A model generated the notes under the pieces. That model was not told where the DNA came from. It ran no database searches and was given only the letters and a program-made list of their open reading frames with translations. A stretch of 64,000 nt of DNA from CAWFMO01 sp963817065. GTDB lineage: Bacteria > Actinomycetota > Thermoleophilia > Solirubrobacterales > 70-9. How positions within the stretch are numbered: the first letter of the stretch is position 1; each line of letters starts with the position of its first letter. The stretch lies in assembly GCA_963817065.1 (NCBI GenBank), contig CAWFMO010000001.1, positions 806,001 to 870,000 on the forward strand, written 5' to 3'. The position numbers and the translations under genes are program-made. Below are positions 17,419 through 23,722 of the stretch, in pieces.

Positions 17419-17445
17419 TAAAGGCATCGGCTGGGGAACCGATGG
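17419..17445 (+). promoter_or_regulatory. Candidate sigma-28/WhiG-type promoter of pilA
   Basis: TAAA (17419-17422), a 15-nt spacer and ACCGATGG (17438-17445) fit TAAA-N15/16-GCCGATAA. Both this and the pilT1 promoter begin CCTAAA. The predicted start (~17452) lies upstream of the c-di-GMP riboswitch, giving a coherent promoter-riboswitch-RBS-pilA order. No good TTGACA/TATAAT alternative was seen in the gap. Confidence 0.5.
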
Positions 17446-17483
17446 GGAACCACGAAGTAAGAAAAGAGGCTTCACGCCTCACT

Positions 17484-17560
17484 GACAAAGGCAAACCCGT
17501 CGCGAGGCGGGGGCGCAAAGCCCACGGGACTCCCGTTCACGGAGTCGGCCGGGCTACCAA
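17484..17560 (+). promoter_or_regulatory. Cyclic di-GMP-I (GEMM) riboswitch controlling pilA
   Basis: The conserved strands of the GEMM-I aptamer appear in order: GACAAAGGCAAACC (17484-17497), a GC hairpin, GGGCGCAAAGCCC, then a P3-type stem (GGGACTCCC, loop, GGAGTC) and GGCCGGGCTACC ending near 17558. The base that distinguishes c-di-GMP from cGAMP aptamers appears to be G, favouring c-di-GMP. There is no terminator, and AGGAGG (17561-17566) follows immediately, so control is probably translational. The direction of the response cannot be read from the sequence alone. Confidence 0.9.
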
Positions 17561-17572
17561 AGGAGGAGTTAC

Positions 17573-18028
17573 ATGATTCAGAAAATGCGTGAGCGCATGG
17601 GGCGCGAAGAGGGTTTCACCCTCGTCGAGCTCCTGGTCGTCATGCTCATCCTCGGCCTTCTGGCCGCGATCGCAATTCCCTCGTTCTTCAACCAGAGGGA
17701 CAAGGCGAAGGATGCTGACGCCAAGGCGTCTGTCCGTACGGCACAGACGGCGATTGAGACCTACGCGACGGACCACGGTGGTACGTACGTAGGCGCGACC
17801 GCCGCTGACCTGAAGGCCATTGAGCCGTCGCTCAATGACGCCGACGTGGAGGAGCCGACTGACCTCTCCGCGACGGATTACAAGGTGACGGTCACCTCGG
17901 AGAACACCCCCAACACGTTCTCGATCGAGCGTGGCGTCGGTGCCCTCCTGGACGGCGAGACATCGCTGACCTGCACCACGGACGGCAACGACGGTTGTCC
18001 GGACGGCGGAAACTGGGGCGGCGAGTAA
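17573..18028 (+). CDS. pilA: Major type IV pilin PilA
   Basis: The start has AGGAGG at ideal spacing. A 14-residue basic leader (MIQKMRERMGREEG) precedes FTLVELLVVMLILGLLAAIAIPSFF, with Glu at +5. The mature protein is ~137 residues, with a short globular domain and a terminal Cys pair (LTCTTDGNDGC) typical of a pilin D-loop. Codon use is less strictly GC3 than in neighbours (ATT, GCA, GCT appear), consistent with a highly expressed gene. It has its own promoter, riboswitch and terminator, so it is a separate transcription unit within the pil cluster. Confidence 0.97.
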   Translation: MIQKMRERMGREEGFTLVELLVVMLILGLLAAIAIPSFFNQRDKAKDADAKASVRTAQTAIETYATDHGGTYVGATAADLKAIEPSLNDADVEEPTDLSATDYKVTVTSENTPNTFSIERGVGALLDGETSLTCTTDGNDGCPDGGNWGGE

Positions 18029-18068
18029 GTAGCCGCAACGGTTGATCCGATTCACGGATCACGTATCG

Positions 18069-18100
18069 AAGGGCGGGCCTCCGGGCCCGCCCTTCGTCGT
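18069..18100 (+). terminator. GC-rich terminator after pilA
   Basis: AAGGGCGGGCC (18069-18079) pairs perfectly with GGCCCGCCCTT (18084-18094) around a TCCG loop, an 11-bp stem. Only a weak T-rich stretch (CGTCGTT) follows, as is common in high-GC genomes. It separates pilA from pilD. Confidence 0.8.
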
Positions 18101-18133
18101 TCTCGAGGCTTTAGCCCAGCCGGCGGGCGACCG

Positions 18134-18904
18134 ATGAGAATCGAGATGGCAGCTGCAGCCCCATTCGCGTTCCTCAGCGGCATGATCGCCGGAAGCTTCC
18201 TGAGCGTCGTCGCCCACCGGGTCCCGCGGGGCGAGTCGATCGTCGGCCCGCGCTCCCAGTGCACGAGCTGCGGCTCGACGATCGCGGCCTACGACAACGT
18301 CCCCGTCGTCTCCTGGCTCATCCTCCGCGGCCGCTGCCGCAGCTGCGACGCCGCGATCCCGGTCCGCTACCCGCTGATCGAGCTCGGCGTCGGCGCCCTG
18401 TTCGTGGTCACCGTGCTCGTCCTGCGCGGCGACCCCACAACCCTCGCCCTCGGGCTCGTCTTCGTCTCGACCCTCGCGGCGATCACGCTCACCGACCTCG
18501 AGCGCCGTGTGATCCCGAACGCGATCCTTGCCGTCTCGGCGCTGCTCGCGATCGCGATCGTCGTCGCCGGCGACCCGTCGAGCCTGCCCGAGCGCGCGAT
18601 CGCCGCCGCCGCGGGCGGCGGCTTCCTGTTCATCGCCGCTCTCGCCTACCCCGGTGGGATGGGGATGGGCGACGTCAAGCTCGCCGCGCTCATGGGCCTC
18701 TTCCTCGGCCGCGCGATCGCGCCCGCGCTGCTGATCGCGCTCGCCGCCGGCGCCCTCGTCGGCATCGCGCTGATGCTCCGCGACGGAGCCGATGCGCGCA
18801 AGCGAGCGGTGCCCTTCGGCCCGTTCCTCGCCCTCGGCGGGGTCATCGGGCTGCTCGCCGGCAACCAGCTTCTCGACGCCTACCTCGATGCGTTCGTCCG
18901 GTGA
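18134..18904 (+). CDS. pilD: Prepilin peptidase / N-methyltransferase PilD
   Basis: An A24 aspartyl protease that cleaves prepilin leaders and N-methylates the new end. The N-terminal domain has the two CxxC pairs of a zinc site (CTSCGS and CRSCDA). The catalytic aspartates lie in TDLERRVIPN and in the family motif GMGMGDVKL. About seven to eight hydrophobic segments are present, and 256 residues is the usual length. Its substrates here include pilA and the PilV/PilW-like genes. Confidence 0.95.
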   Translation: MRIEMAAAAPFAFLSGMIAGSFLSVVAHRVPRGESIVGPRSQCTSCGSTIAAYDNVPVVSWLILRGRCRSCDAAIPVRYPLIELGVGALFVVTVLVLRGDPTTLALGLVFVSTLAAITLTDLERRVIPNAILAVSALLAIAIVVAGDPSSLPERAIAAAAGGGFLFIAALAYPGGMGMGDVKLAALMGLFLGRAIAPALLIALAAGALVGIALMLRDGADARKRAVPFGPFLALGGVIGLLAGNQLLDAYLDAFVR

Positions 18905-18985
18905 GCCCGCCGTGCCGCTTCCCCTCAAGCTCGCGGCGCGTCGCGCCGATGAACACGTGAGTCACCCGTCCATTCGTTGAAATTC

Positions 18986-20011
18986 ATGCTCAGCGCTCGA
19001 AAGAACAACACCCTGGTAGGCCTCGACATCGAGGCCGGAAGCATCGCCGCGACCGAGGTGGAGGTGAACGGCACGGCGCGCGTTTCGAAGACCGCGCTCG
19101 CCCCGCTCAATCCGGGCGCCTTCAGCGAGGGCGAGGTCGTCGACTCCGAGGCAGTCGCGGAGGCTCTGCGCAAGCTCTTCACCGATCACAAGCTCGGTAA
19201 GCGCGTGCGGCTCGGACTCGCGAACCAGCGGGTCGCGGTGCGCTCGCTCGAGATGCCGCTGATCGAGGATCCCGAGGAGCTCAGCACGGCGGTCCGCTTT
19301 CAGGCCCAGGACGAGCTGCCGATGCCGGCCGACCAGGCCGTGCTCGACTACCAGGTCGTCCGCAAGGGCAAGGACGAGGATGGCGAGCGGCGCATGGAAG
19401 TGGTCGCCGTTGCCGCCCGCCGCGACATGGTCTCCTCGATGATGACCACGCTCCGGCGGGCCGGGCTGAAGCCGGTCGGGATCGACCTCGCGGCCTTCGC
19501 GATGATCCGGGCACTGCCCGCCGACGGTGAGGAGGCGACGCTCTACTGCAACCTCGGCGACGTCACCAACCTCGCGATCGCCCGCGGGGCCGCCTGCATG
19601 TTCACGCGCGTCTCGCCCTACGGCATCGAGGCGATCGCGCAGCGGCTCGCGGAGCGCCGCGAGATCTCGCTCGACGACGCCCGCGTCCTCGTCTCCCACA
19701 GCGACCTCGGCGGTTCCGACGCCGGCAGCGACGAGGAGCGCGCCGCGCGAGAGACCCTCCGCGAGGGCACCGCCAAGCTCAGCGACGAGATCAAGCTCTC
19801 GCTCGAGTACTACGCGACCCAGGACGGCGTCCCCGCGGTCGAGAAGGTCGTCGTCTGCGGGCCCGGGAGCACGATCCCGGGGCTGCCGGAGTCGCTCGGC
19901 GAGGGGCTTGGGCACAGCCTCGAAGCCGCGAGCCCCGGGGCCCTCGACGGCCTCGACGACGCGACCGCCGCCCGCCTGACCACCTCCTACGGCCTCGCCC
20001 TCGAGGACTGA
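18986..20011 (+). CDS. pilM: Type IV pilus assembly protein PilM
   Basis: An actin/FtsA-like cytoplasmic ATPase that links PilB/PilC to the PilN-PilO frame. The N-terminal phosphate-binding motif NTLVGLDIEAGSIAATEVE, the EMPLIEDPEELSTAVRFQAQDELPMP segment and the C-terminal nucleotide loop KVVVCGPGSTIPGLPE are characteristic. The ATG at 18986 is preferred; a TTG nine bases upstream is possible, and neither has a clear Shine-Dalgarno sequence. It leads the M-N-O block. Confidence 0.93.
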   Translation: MLSARKNNTLVGLDIEAGSIAATEVEVNGTARVSKTALAPLNPGAFSEGEVVDSEAVAEALRKLFTDHKLGKRVRLGLANQRVAVRSLEMPLIEDPEELSTAVRFQAQDELPMPADQAVLDYQVVRKGKDEDGERRMEVVAVAARRDMVSSMMTTLRRAGLKPVGIDLAAFAMIRALPADGEEATLYCNLGDVTNLAIARGAACMFTRVSPYGIEAIAQRLAERREISLDDARVLVSHSDLGGSDAGSDEERAARETLREGTAKLSDEIKLSLEYYATQDGVPAVEKVVVCGPGSTIPGLPESLGEGLGHSLEAASPGALDGLDDATAARLTTSYGLALED

Positions 20012-20012
20012 A

Positions 20013-20828
20013 ATGCGCCCCGTAAACCTGATCCCCTCCGATCAGCAGCGCGGTACGGGCACTCCCTTCCGCTCCGGCACCGGCTCCTACGTTCTCGTCG
20101 GGATGCTCGCCGTGGTCCTGATCGCGGTCGGCGCGCTGGCGATGAGCTCGAAGCAGGTCAGCGACCGCAAGGCCGAGGTCTCGCAGCTCGAGAGCGACCT
20201 CGACGTCGCGACGGCGCGCGCCCAGAGCCTGCGCAAGTTCGCCGACTTCCGCAGCCTGCAGGAGGCTCGCTCGGCGACTGTCACGAGCCTCGCAAACAGC
20301 CGCTTCGATTGGGAGCGCGTGATGCGCGAGCTGGCGCTTGTGCTGCCGTCGGACGTCTGGCTGATCCAGCTCGGCGCGACCTCGTCGCCGGAGCAGGCGG
20401 TCGACAACGGACCGAGCCTCAGCACCAGGGCCGCGATCCCAGGTCCGGCGCTCGAGATGGTCGGCTGCGCGACGAGCCAGGACGAAGTGGCGTCGTTCAT
20501 GACCGCGCTCGAGGACATCGACGGAGTCACCCGAGTCGGCGTGGCCTCCTCCGAGCGCCCCGAAGCCGTGGCCTCGGGGACGGCCGGCGGCGCGGGCGGG
20601 GCAGAGGACTGCCGCACCCGCGACACGATCGTCAAGTTCGAGATCGTCGTCGCGTTCGATCAGGCCCCGGTGCCTCCGAGCGCCGACGCCGCCGCGCCGG
20701 TCGTCCCGGCGTCCGCGCCCGCGGCACCCGAGGGCGAGCAGCCGCCGACCGAGCAGGCCGAGGCGGCCTCGGTCGAGGAACAGACCGCGAAGGTCGATGA
20801 AAAGCGCGACGCGATCCCGGGAGGCTGA
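20013..20828 (+). CDS. pilN: Type IV pilus assembly protein PilN
   Basis: PilN is a bitopic membrane protein whose cytoplasmic N-terminus binds PilM. The binding motif MRPVNLIPSDQQR is at the N-terminus, as in other PilN proteins (consensus x-NLLP). One transmembrane helix (YVLVGMLAVVLIAVGALAM) is followed by a coiled-coil (RKAEVSQLESDLDVATARAQSLRKFADF) and a periplasmic-type domain with two Cys. The C-terminal ~50 residues are an Ala/Pro/Glu-rich tail. It starts two bases after the pilM stop. Confidence 0.92.
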   Translation: MRPVNLIPSDQQRGTGTPFRSGTGSYVLVGMLAVVLIAVGALAMSSKQVSDRKAEVSQLESDLDVATARAQSLRKFADFRSLQEARSATVTSLANSRFDWERVMRELALVLPSDVWLIQLGATSSPEQAVDNGPSLSTRAAIPGPALEMVGCATSQDEVASFMTALEDIDGVTRVGVASSERPEAVASGTAGGAGGAEDCRTRDTIVKFEIVVAFDQAPVPPSADAAAPVVPASAPAAPEGEQPPTEQAEAASVEEQTAKVDEKRDAIPGG

Positions 20829-20830
20829 CC

Positions 20831-21670
20831 ATGAAGACGACCGACAAGACGATCATCTTCGGCGTCGCCGGACTGCTCCTGCTCGCCGCCTTCTGGTTCA
20901 TGCTGCTCTCGCCGAAGCGCAAGGACGCCGCGAAGCTCGGCACCGAGGTCAGCAGCCTCGAGACCAAGGTCTCCGAGCAGGAGCAGCTCGCCGACTTCGC
21001 CGAGCAGGCGAAGCAGGACTTTCCCAGCAACTATCAGCGCCTGGTCACGCTCGGCAAGGCGGTTCCCGCCGGCGATGACTCGGCATCGCTGCTCGTCGAG
21101 CTGAGCAGGATCGCCTCCACGTCCGGGGTCGAGTTCCGCGGCATCGCGCTCGGCGAAGAAGCGTCCTCCGGCGCGGCTCCGGCCCCCGCGACCGGCGCCG
21201 CGCCGCCGGTGACAAGCCAGCCGACGACCACCGCGCCGCCCCCGGCGGAGGGCGAGCAGGCGAGCACCGAGGCCGCGGCGCCTGCTCCGGCGACCGAGGT
21301 CGTGGCATCGACGCTGCCGATCGGCGCAACCGTCGGGCCGGCCGGGCTCAACGTCCTGCCCTACAAGCTCCACTTCAGGGGTGACTTCTTCAAGGTCGCC
21401 GACTTCATCCAGGGGCTCGACTCGCTGGTCGCGACCGACGACGGCCGAGTCGCGGTCGACGGGAGGCTGACGACGATCGACGGCTTCGCACTCTCCGGCG
21501 ACAGCGCCGATGGATTCCCGATGTTGAACGCCGACTTCCTGGTCACGACCTACCTCGCGCCTCCCGCGCAGGGCCTGCTGGGCGGAGCCACTCCCAGCGG
21601 CCCCGCCACCCCGGGCGCGGCTCCCCAACAGACCGTCGCCTCTACGGCGACTCCAGGAGGCACTCCGTGA
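20831..21670 (+). CDS. pilO: Type IV pilus assembly protein PilO
   Basis: PilO pairs with PilN to form the alignment subcomplex. An N-terminal transmembrane helix (KTIIFGVAGLLLLAAFWFMLLSP) is followed by a coiled coil (KLGTEVSSLETKVSEQEQLADFAEQAKQDF) and the PilO ferredoxin-like domain (VLPYKLHFRGDFFKVADFIQGLDSLV). An Ala/Pro-rich insert interrupts the domain at ~115-160. It starts two bases after pilN and overlaps the next gene by four bases. Confidence 0.92.
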   Translation: MKTTDKTIIFGVAGLLLLAAFWFMLLSPKRKDAAKLGTEVSSLETKVSEQEQLADFAEQAKQDFPSNYQRLVTLGKAVPAGDDSASLLVELSRIASTSGVEFRGIALGEEASSGAAPAPATGAAPPVTSQPTTTAPPPAEGEQASTEAAAPAPATEVVASTLPIGATVGPAGLNVLPYKLHFRGDFFKVADFIQGLDSLVATDDGRVAVDGRLTTIDGFALSGDSADGFPMLNADFLVTTYLAPPAQGLLGGATPSGPATPGAAPQQTVASTATPGGTP

Positions 21671-22680
21671 GCGACCAGAAGCCCAAGTCCGTGAAGCGCA
21701 AGCAGGCTCCGAAGAGCAAATCGGCCAAGCCCGAGGCCAAGGAGACCGCGGCTCCGAAGCGCGGCGAAGCGTTCCGGATCAAGGCCCCCAGCTTCAAGAA
21801 GCCGAGCTACAAAAAGCCGAGCTTCAAAAAGCCCAGCATCAAGGGATCGGGGATCAAGGCCCCCAGCTTTCAGGCGCCGGCGGCATTCTCGAATCTCAAG
21901 GCCCCGGCGTTCGCCGAGGATCTGATCCACGACCTGCGCGAGCGCCGGCTGCTGCCGGTCGTGATCGTGATGGTCGTCGCGATCGTCGCGCTGCCGATCG
22001 TCCTGATGGGTGGCGGGGGCGGCGAGAGCTCGGACACGGGCGCGGTGCCGGTCGCCGAAGACCTCGGATCGCTGCCGCCCGAGGCGCAGGCCGTCGTCGC
22101 GAGCGCCAACGATTCCTTGCGCGACTATCGCAAGCGGCTTTCAGGGGACGCGGCCACGGATCCCTTCGTGCAGAAGTTCGCCGCCCCCCCGCCCGCGGAG
22201 GCCGGGTCAGCGGAAAGCGGAACGCTGGAGTCGGTCTCGCCGTCCGGAGTCGAGTCCGCGGCCGCCGCCCCTTCCGGGGCGACCGCCGGCGATTCTACCC
22301 CCGACGCCGCGGCCTCGCCCGAGGTCGCCAAGTCCTCGACGATCAAGTTCGTCACCTGGGAGATCTCCGCCTGGCAGGGACCGGCGGAAGGCGAGCTCAA
22401 GCTGCGCCAGCGGATCGGGCGGCTCGACTTCCTGCCCAGCGAGCAGAATCCTGCCGCCGTCTTCCTCGGAGTCTCCGACGACGGTCGCAAGGCGCTGTTC
22501 AGCGTCTCCAACGACGCGCTCAGCGTGACCGGGGGAGGCGTCTGCCTCAACGGCACCGAGACCAGCTGCTCGCTGATGCTGCTGACGCCCGGCAAGGCGA
22601 TGCAGATCTGGTTCGCCGACGGGCGCAGCTACGCGATCAAGCTGGCCCGGATCGAGCGCGTCGTCCGCGACGCGCCCTGA
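21667..22680 (+). CDS. PilP-position membrane protein with Lys-Pro-Ser-Phe repeats
   Basis: The GTG start overlaps the pilO stop (GTGA). The 337-residue protein has a long basic cytoplasmic N-terminus with repeats of the type KAPSFKKPSYKKPSFKKPS (residues ~38-62, then KAPSFQAP and NLKAPAFAED). A single transmembrane helix follows (LLPVVIVMVVAIVALPIVLM). The outer part has a long acidic/Ala linker and a final domain (KSSTIKFVTWEISAWQGPAEGELKLRQ) with two Cys. It occupies the place of PilP but shows no lipobox. It may be an actinobacterial replacement for PilP; this is inferred from position only. Confidence 0.65.
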   Translation: MSDQKPKSVKRKQAPKSKSAKPEAKETAAPKRGEAFRIKAPSFKKPSYKKPSFKKPSIKGSGIKAPSFQAPAAFSNLKAPAFAEDLIHDLRERRLLPVVIVMVVAIVALPIVLMGGGGGESSDTGAVPVAEDLGSLPPEAQAVVASANDSLRDYRKRLSGDAATDPFVQKFAAPPPAEAGSAESGTLESVSPSGVESAAAAPSGATAGDSTPDAAASPEVAKSSTIKFVTWEISAWQGPAEGELKLRQRIGRLDFLPSEQNPAAVFLGVSDDGRKALFSVSNDALSVTGGGVCLNGTETSCSLMLLTPGKAMQIWFADGRSYAIKLARIERVVRDAP

Positions 22681-23118
22681 TCAGTCGCGCGCGGCTGAGT
22701 TGACCGCGACCGCCTCGATCTGGCGCTGCCCGTAGGAGCCCCGCTGTGGGAGTCCCGCGGCGCTCAGCCGGTCGCCGATCCCCGGCAGTGGGTCGGGCCG
22801 CAGGTCGGCGCGCACGTCGACGACCGTGAGCCCCGGGCCGGTGATGCTGTCGGAGCTCGCGAGCACGAAGTGGGCGTCCCCGTCGCCGTCGGGGTCGACC
22901 CTCTCGACGTAGATGATCCGCCCCGAGGCGCTGACGCAGCCGGTGAGGTCGGCGGGGCAGCGGGCCGGCTCGAGCTCCGCCGGGGCCTCATACGCATTGG
23001 TGGTCGTCGGCGCCGCCGCGGGCTCCGAGGGCGCCTGCGAGGGGCTTTCCTCGCCGCATCCGACCTGCCCCAACAGGCCGGCGAGGGCCGCAAAAGCCGT
23101 CCACCAGACTCGCTTCAA
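22681..23118 (-). CDS. Putative lipoprotein with DUF-like beta domain
   Basis: A TTG at 23118 opens the signal LKRVWWTAFAALAGLLGQVGC, which ends in a lipobox-like LGQVGC, so the mature protein would be lipid-anchored at Cys20. The ~125-residue mature part has a Pro/Ala-rich spacer, then a Cys pair (RCPADLTGC) and a beta-rich domain (GRIIYVERVDPDGDGDAHFVLAS). The start codon lies inside the inverted repeat 23112-23128, so expression is probably controlled by the divergent HxlR regulator. No Shine-Dalgarno sequence is visible. Function is unknown. Confidence 0.65.
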   Translation of the reverse strand: MKRVWWTAFAALAGLLGQVGCGEESPSQAPSEPAAAPTTTNAYEAPAELEPARCPADLTGCVSASGRIIYVERVDPDGDGDAHFVLASSDSITGPGLTVVDVRADLRPDPLPGIGDRLSAAGLPQRGSYGQRQIEAVAVNSAARD

Positions 23119-23142
23119 TAAATGAAGCTTTGGCGCTATACT
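23112..23142. promoter_or_regulatory. HxlR operator and overlapping divergent promoters
   Basis: A perfect inverted repeat GCTTCA-N5-TGAAGC (23112-23128) is followed by overlapping -10 elements: TATACT on the plus strand (23137-23142) and TATAGC on the minus strand (23140-23135). The repeat occupies the -35 region of the HxlR gene and covers the lipoprotein start codon, so a bound dimer would block both directions. Confidence 0.6.
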
Positions 23143-23155
23143 CGGCTTCGAGTGG

Positions 23156-23530
23156 GTGGAGGAGACCCCGAAGCGACCTCCCGACCCGTCTATGACAATG
23201 ATCGATTCCGAATGTCCGGTATGCCGCACGTCCGAGATCATCTCCGGTAAGTGGACCCTGCTGGTGATCCGGGATCTCGCTGAGTGCAACCAGCGCTTCT
23301 GCGAGCTCGAGCGGTCGCTCGAGGGGATCAGCCCGCGAACCCTATCGCTGCGCCTGCGCGCGCTCGAGGAGCAGGGGATCGTCGAGCGCCGCACCTATCC
23401 CGAGGTGCCGCCGCGGGTCGAGTACGCGCTCACCGACAAGGGCAAGGCGCTCGTCCCGCTGATCGAGGACATGCGCTCCTACGGCCGCCGCTGGCTGCCG
23501 CAGGACGACGCGGCCACCGTCGCCGCCTAG
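23156..23530 (+). CDS. HxlR-family winged-helix regulator
   Basis: The HxlR/MarR-like DNA-binding domain is clear: CPVCRTSEIISGKWTLLVIRDLAECNQRFCELERSLEGISPRTLSLRLRALEEQGIVERR, followed by the wing EVPPRVEYALTDKGKALVPLI. Length (124 residues) is standard. Three Cys near the N-terminus (CPVC and one more) resemble thiol-sensing HxlR members. The GTG start lies only ~7 nt after the predicted transcription start, so a leaderless mRNA or the ATG at 23192 are both possible. It probably regulates itself and the divergent lipoprotein. Confidence 0.9.
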   Translation: MEETPKRPPDPSMTMIDSECPVCRTSEIISGKWTLLVIRDLAECNQRFCELERSLEGISPRTLSLRLRALEEQGIVERRTYPEVPPRVEYALTDKGKALVPLIEDMRSYGRRWLPQDDAATVAA

Positions 23531-23537
23531 TCCCCGG

Positions 23538-23636
23538 CTAACCGCGAGCTTCGAGCTTGCGCTTGGCGTAGGGGATGCCGAGCAGCGCTCCGATCTTCCA
23601 GATCGCGAAGCCGATCCCGGTGTAAATCTCTCGCAT
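23538..23636 (-). CDS. Small 32-residue hydrophobic/basic protein
   Basis: An ATG at 23636 follows AGGAGG with a 7-base spacer, one of the best ribosome-binding sites in the window. The product begins MREIYTGIGFAIWKIGALLG and ends in a basic IPYAKRKLEARG. The first two thirds could form a short membrane-associated amphipathic helix. It is convergent with the HxlR gene and divergent from the unknown gene at 23723. It is short enough to be missed by automatic callers. Function is unknown. Confidence 0.6.
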   Translation of the reverse strand: MREIYTGIGFAIWKIGALLGIPYAKRKLEARG

Positions 23637-23722
23637 CAAGTCACCTCCTGGCGCAGGTGTTACCCGCTGCAAGCCGTCCTGCACCCGCAGGTGCGCCGCT
23701 CGCCCACGCAGAACCTTGAGCC

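Noticed and set aside
13013..17518. A 1501-residue open frame on the minus strand opposite the pil genes
   Set aside because: It is an antisense shadow of pilB-pilT-pilC created by GC-rich codon use; it has no domain, no RBS and runs across several genes.
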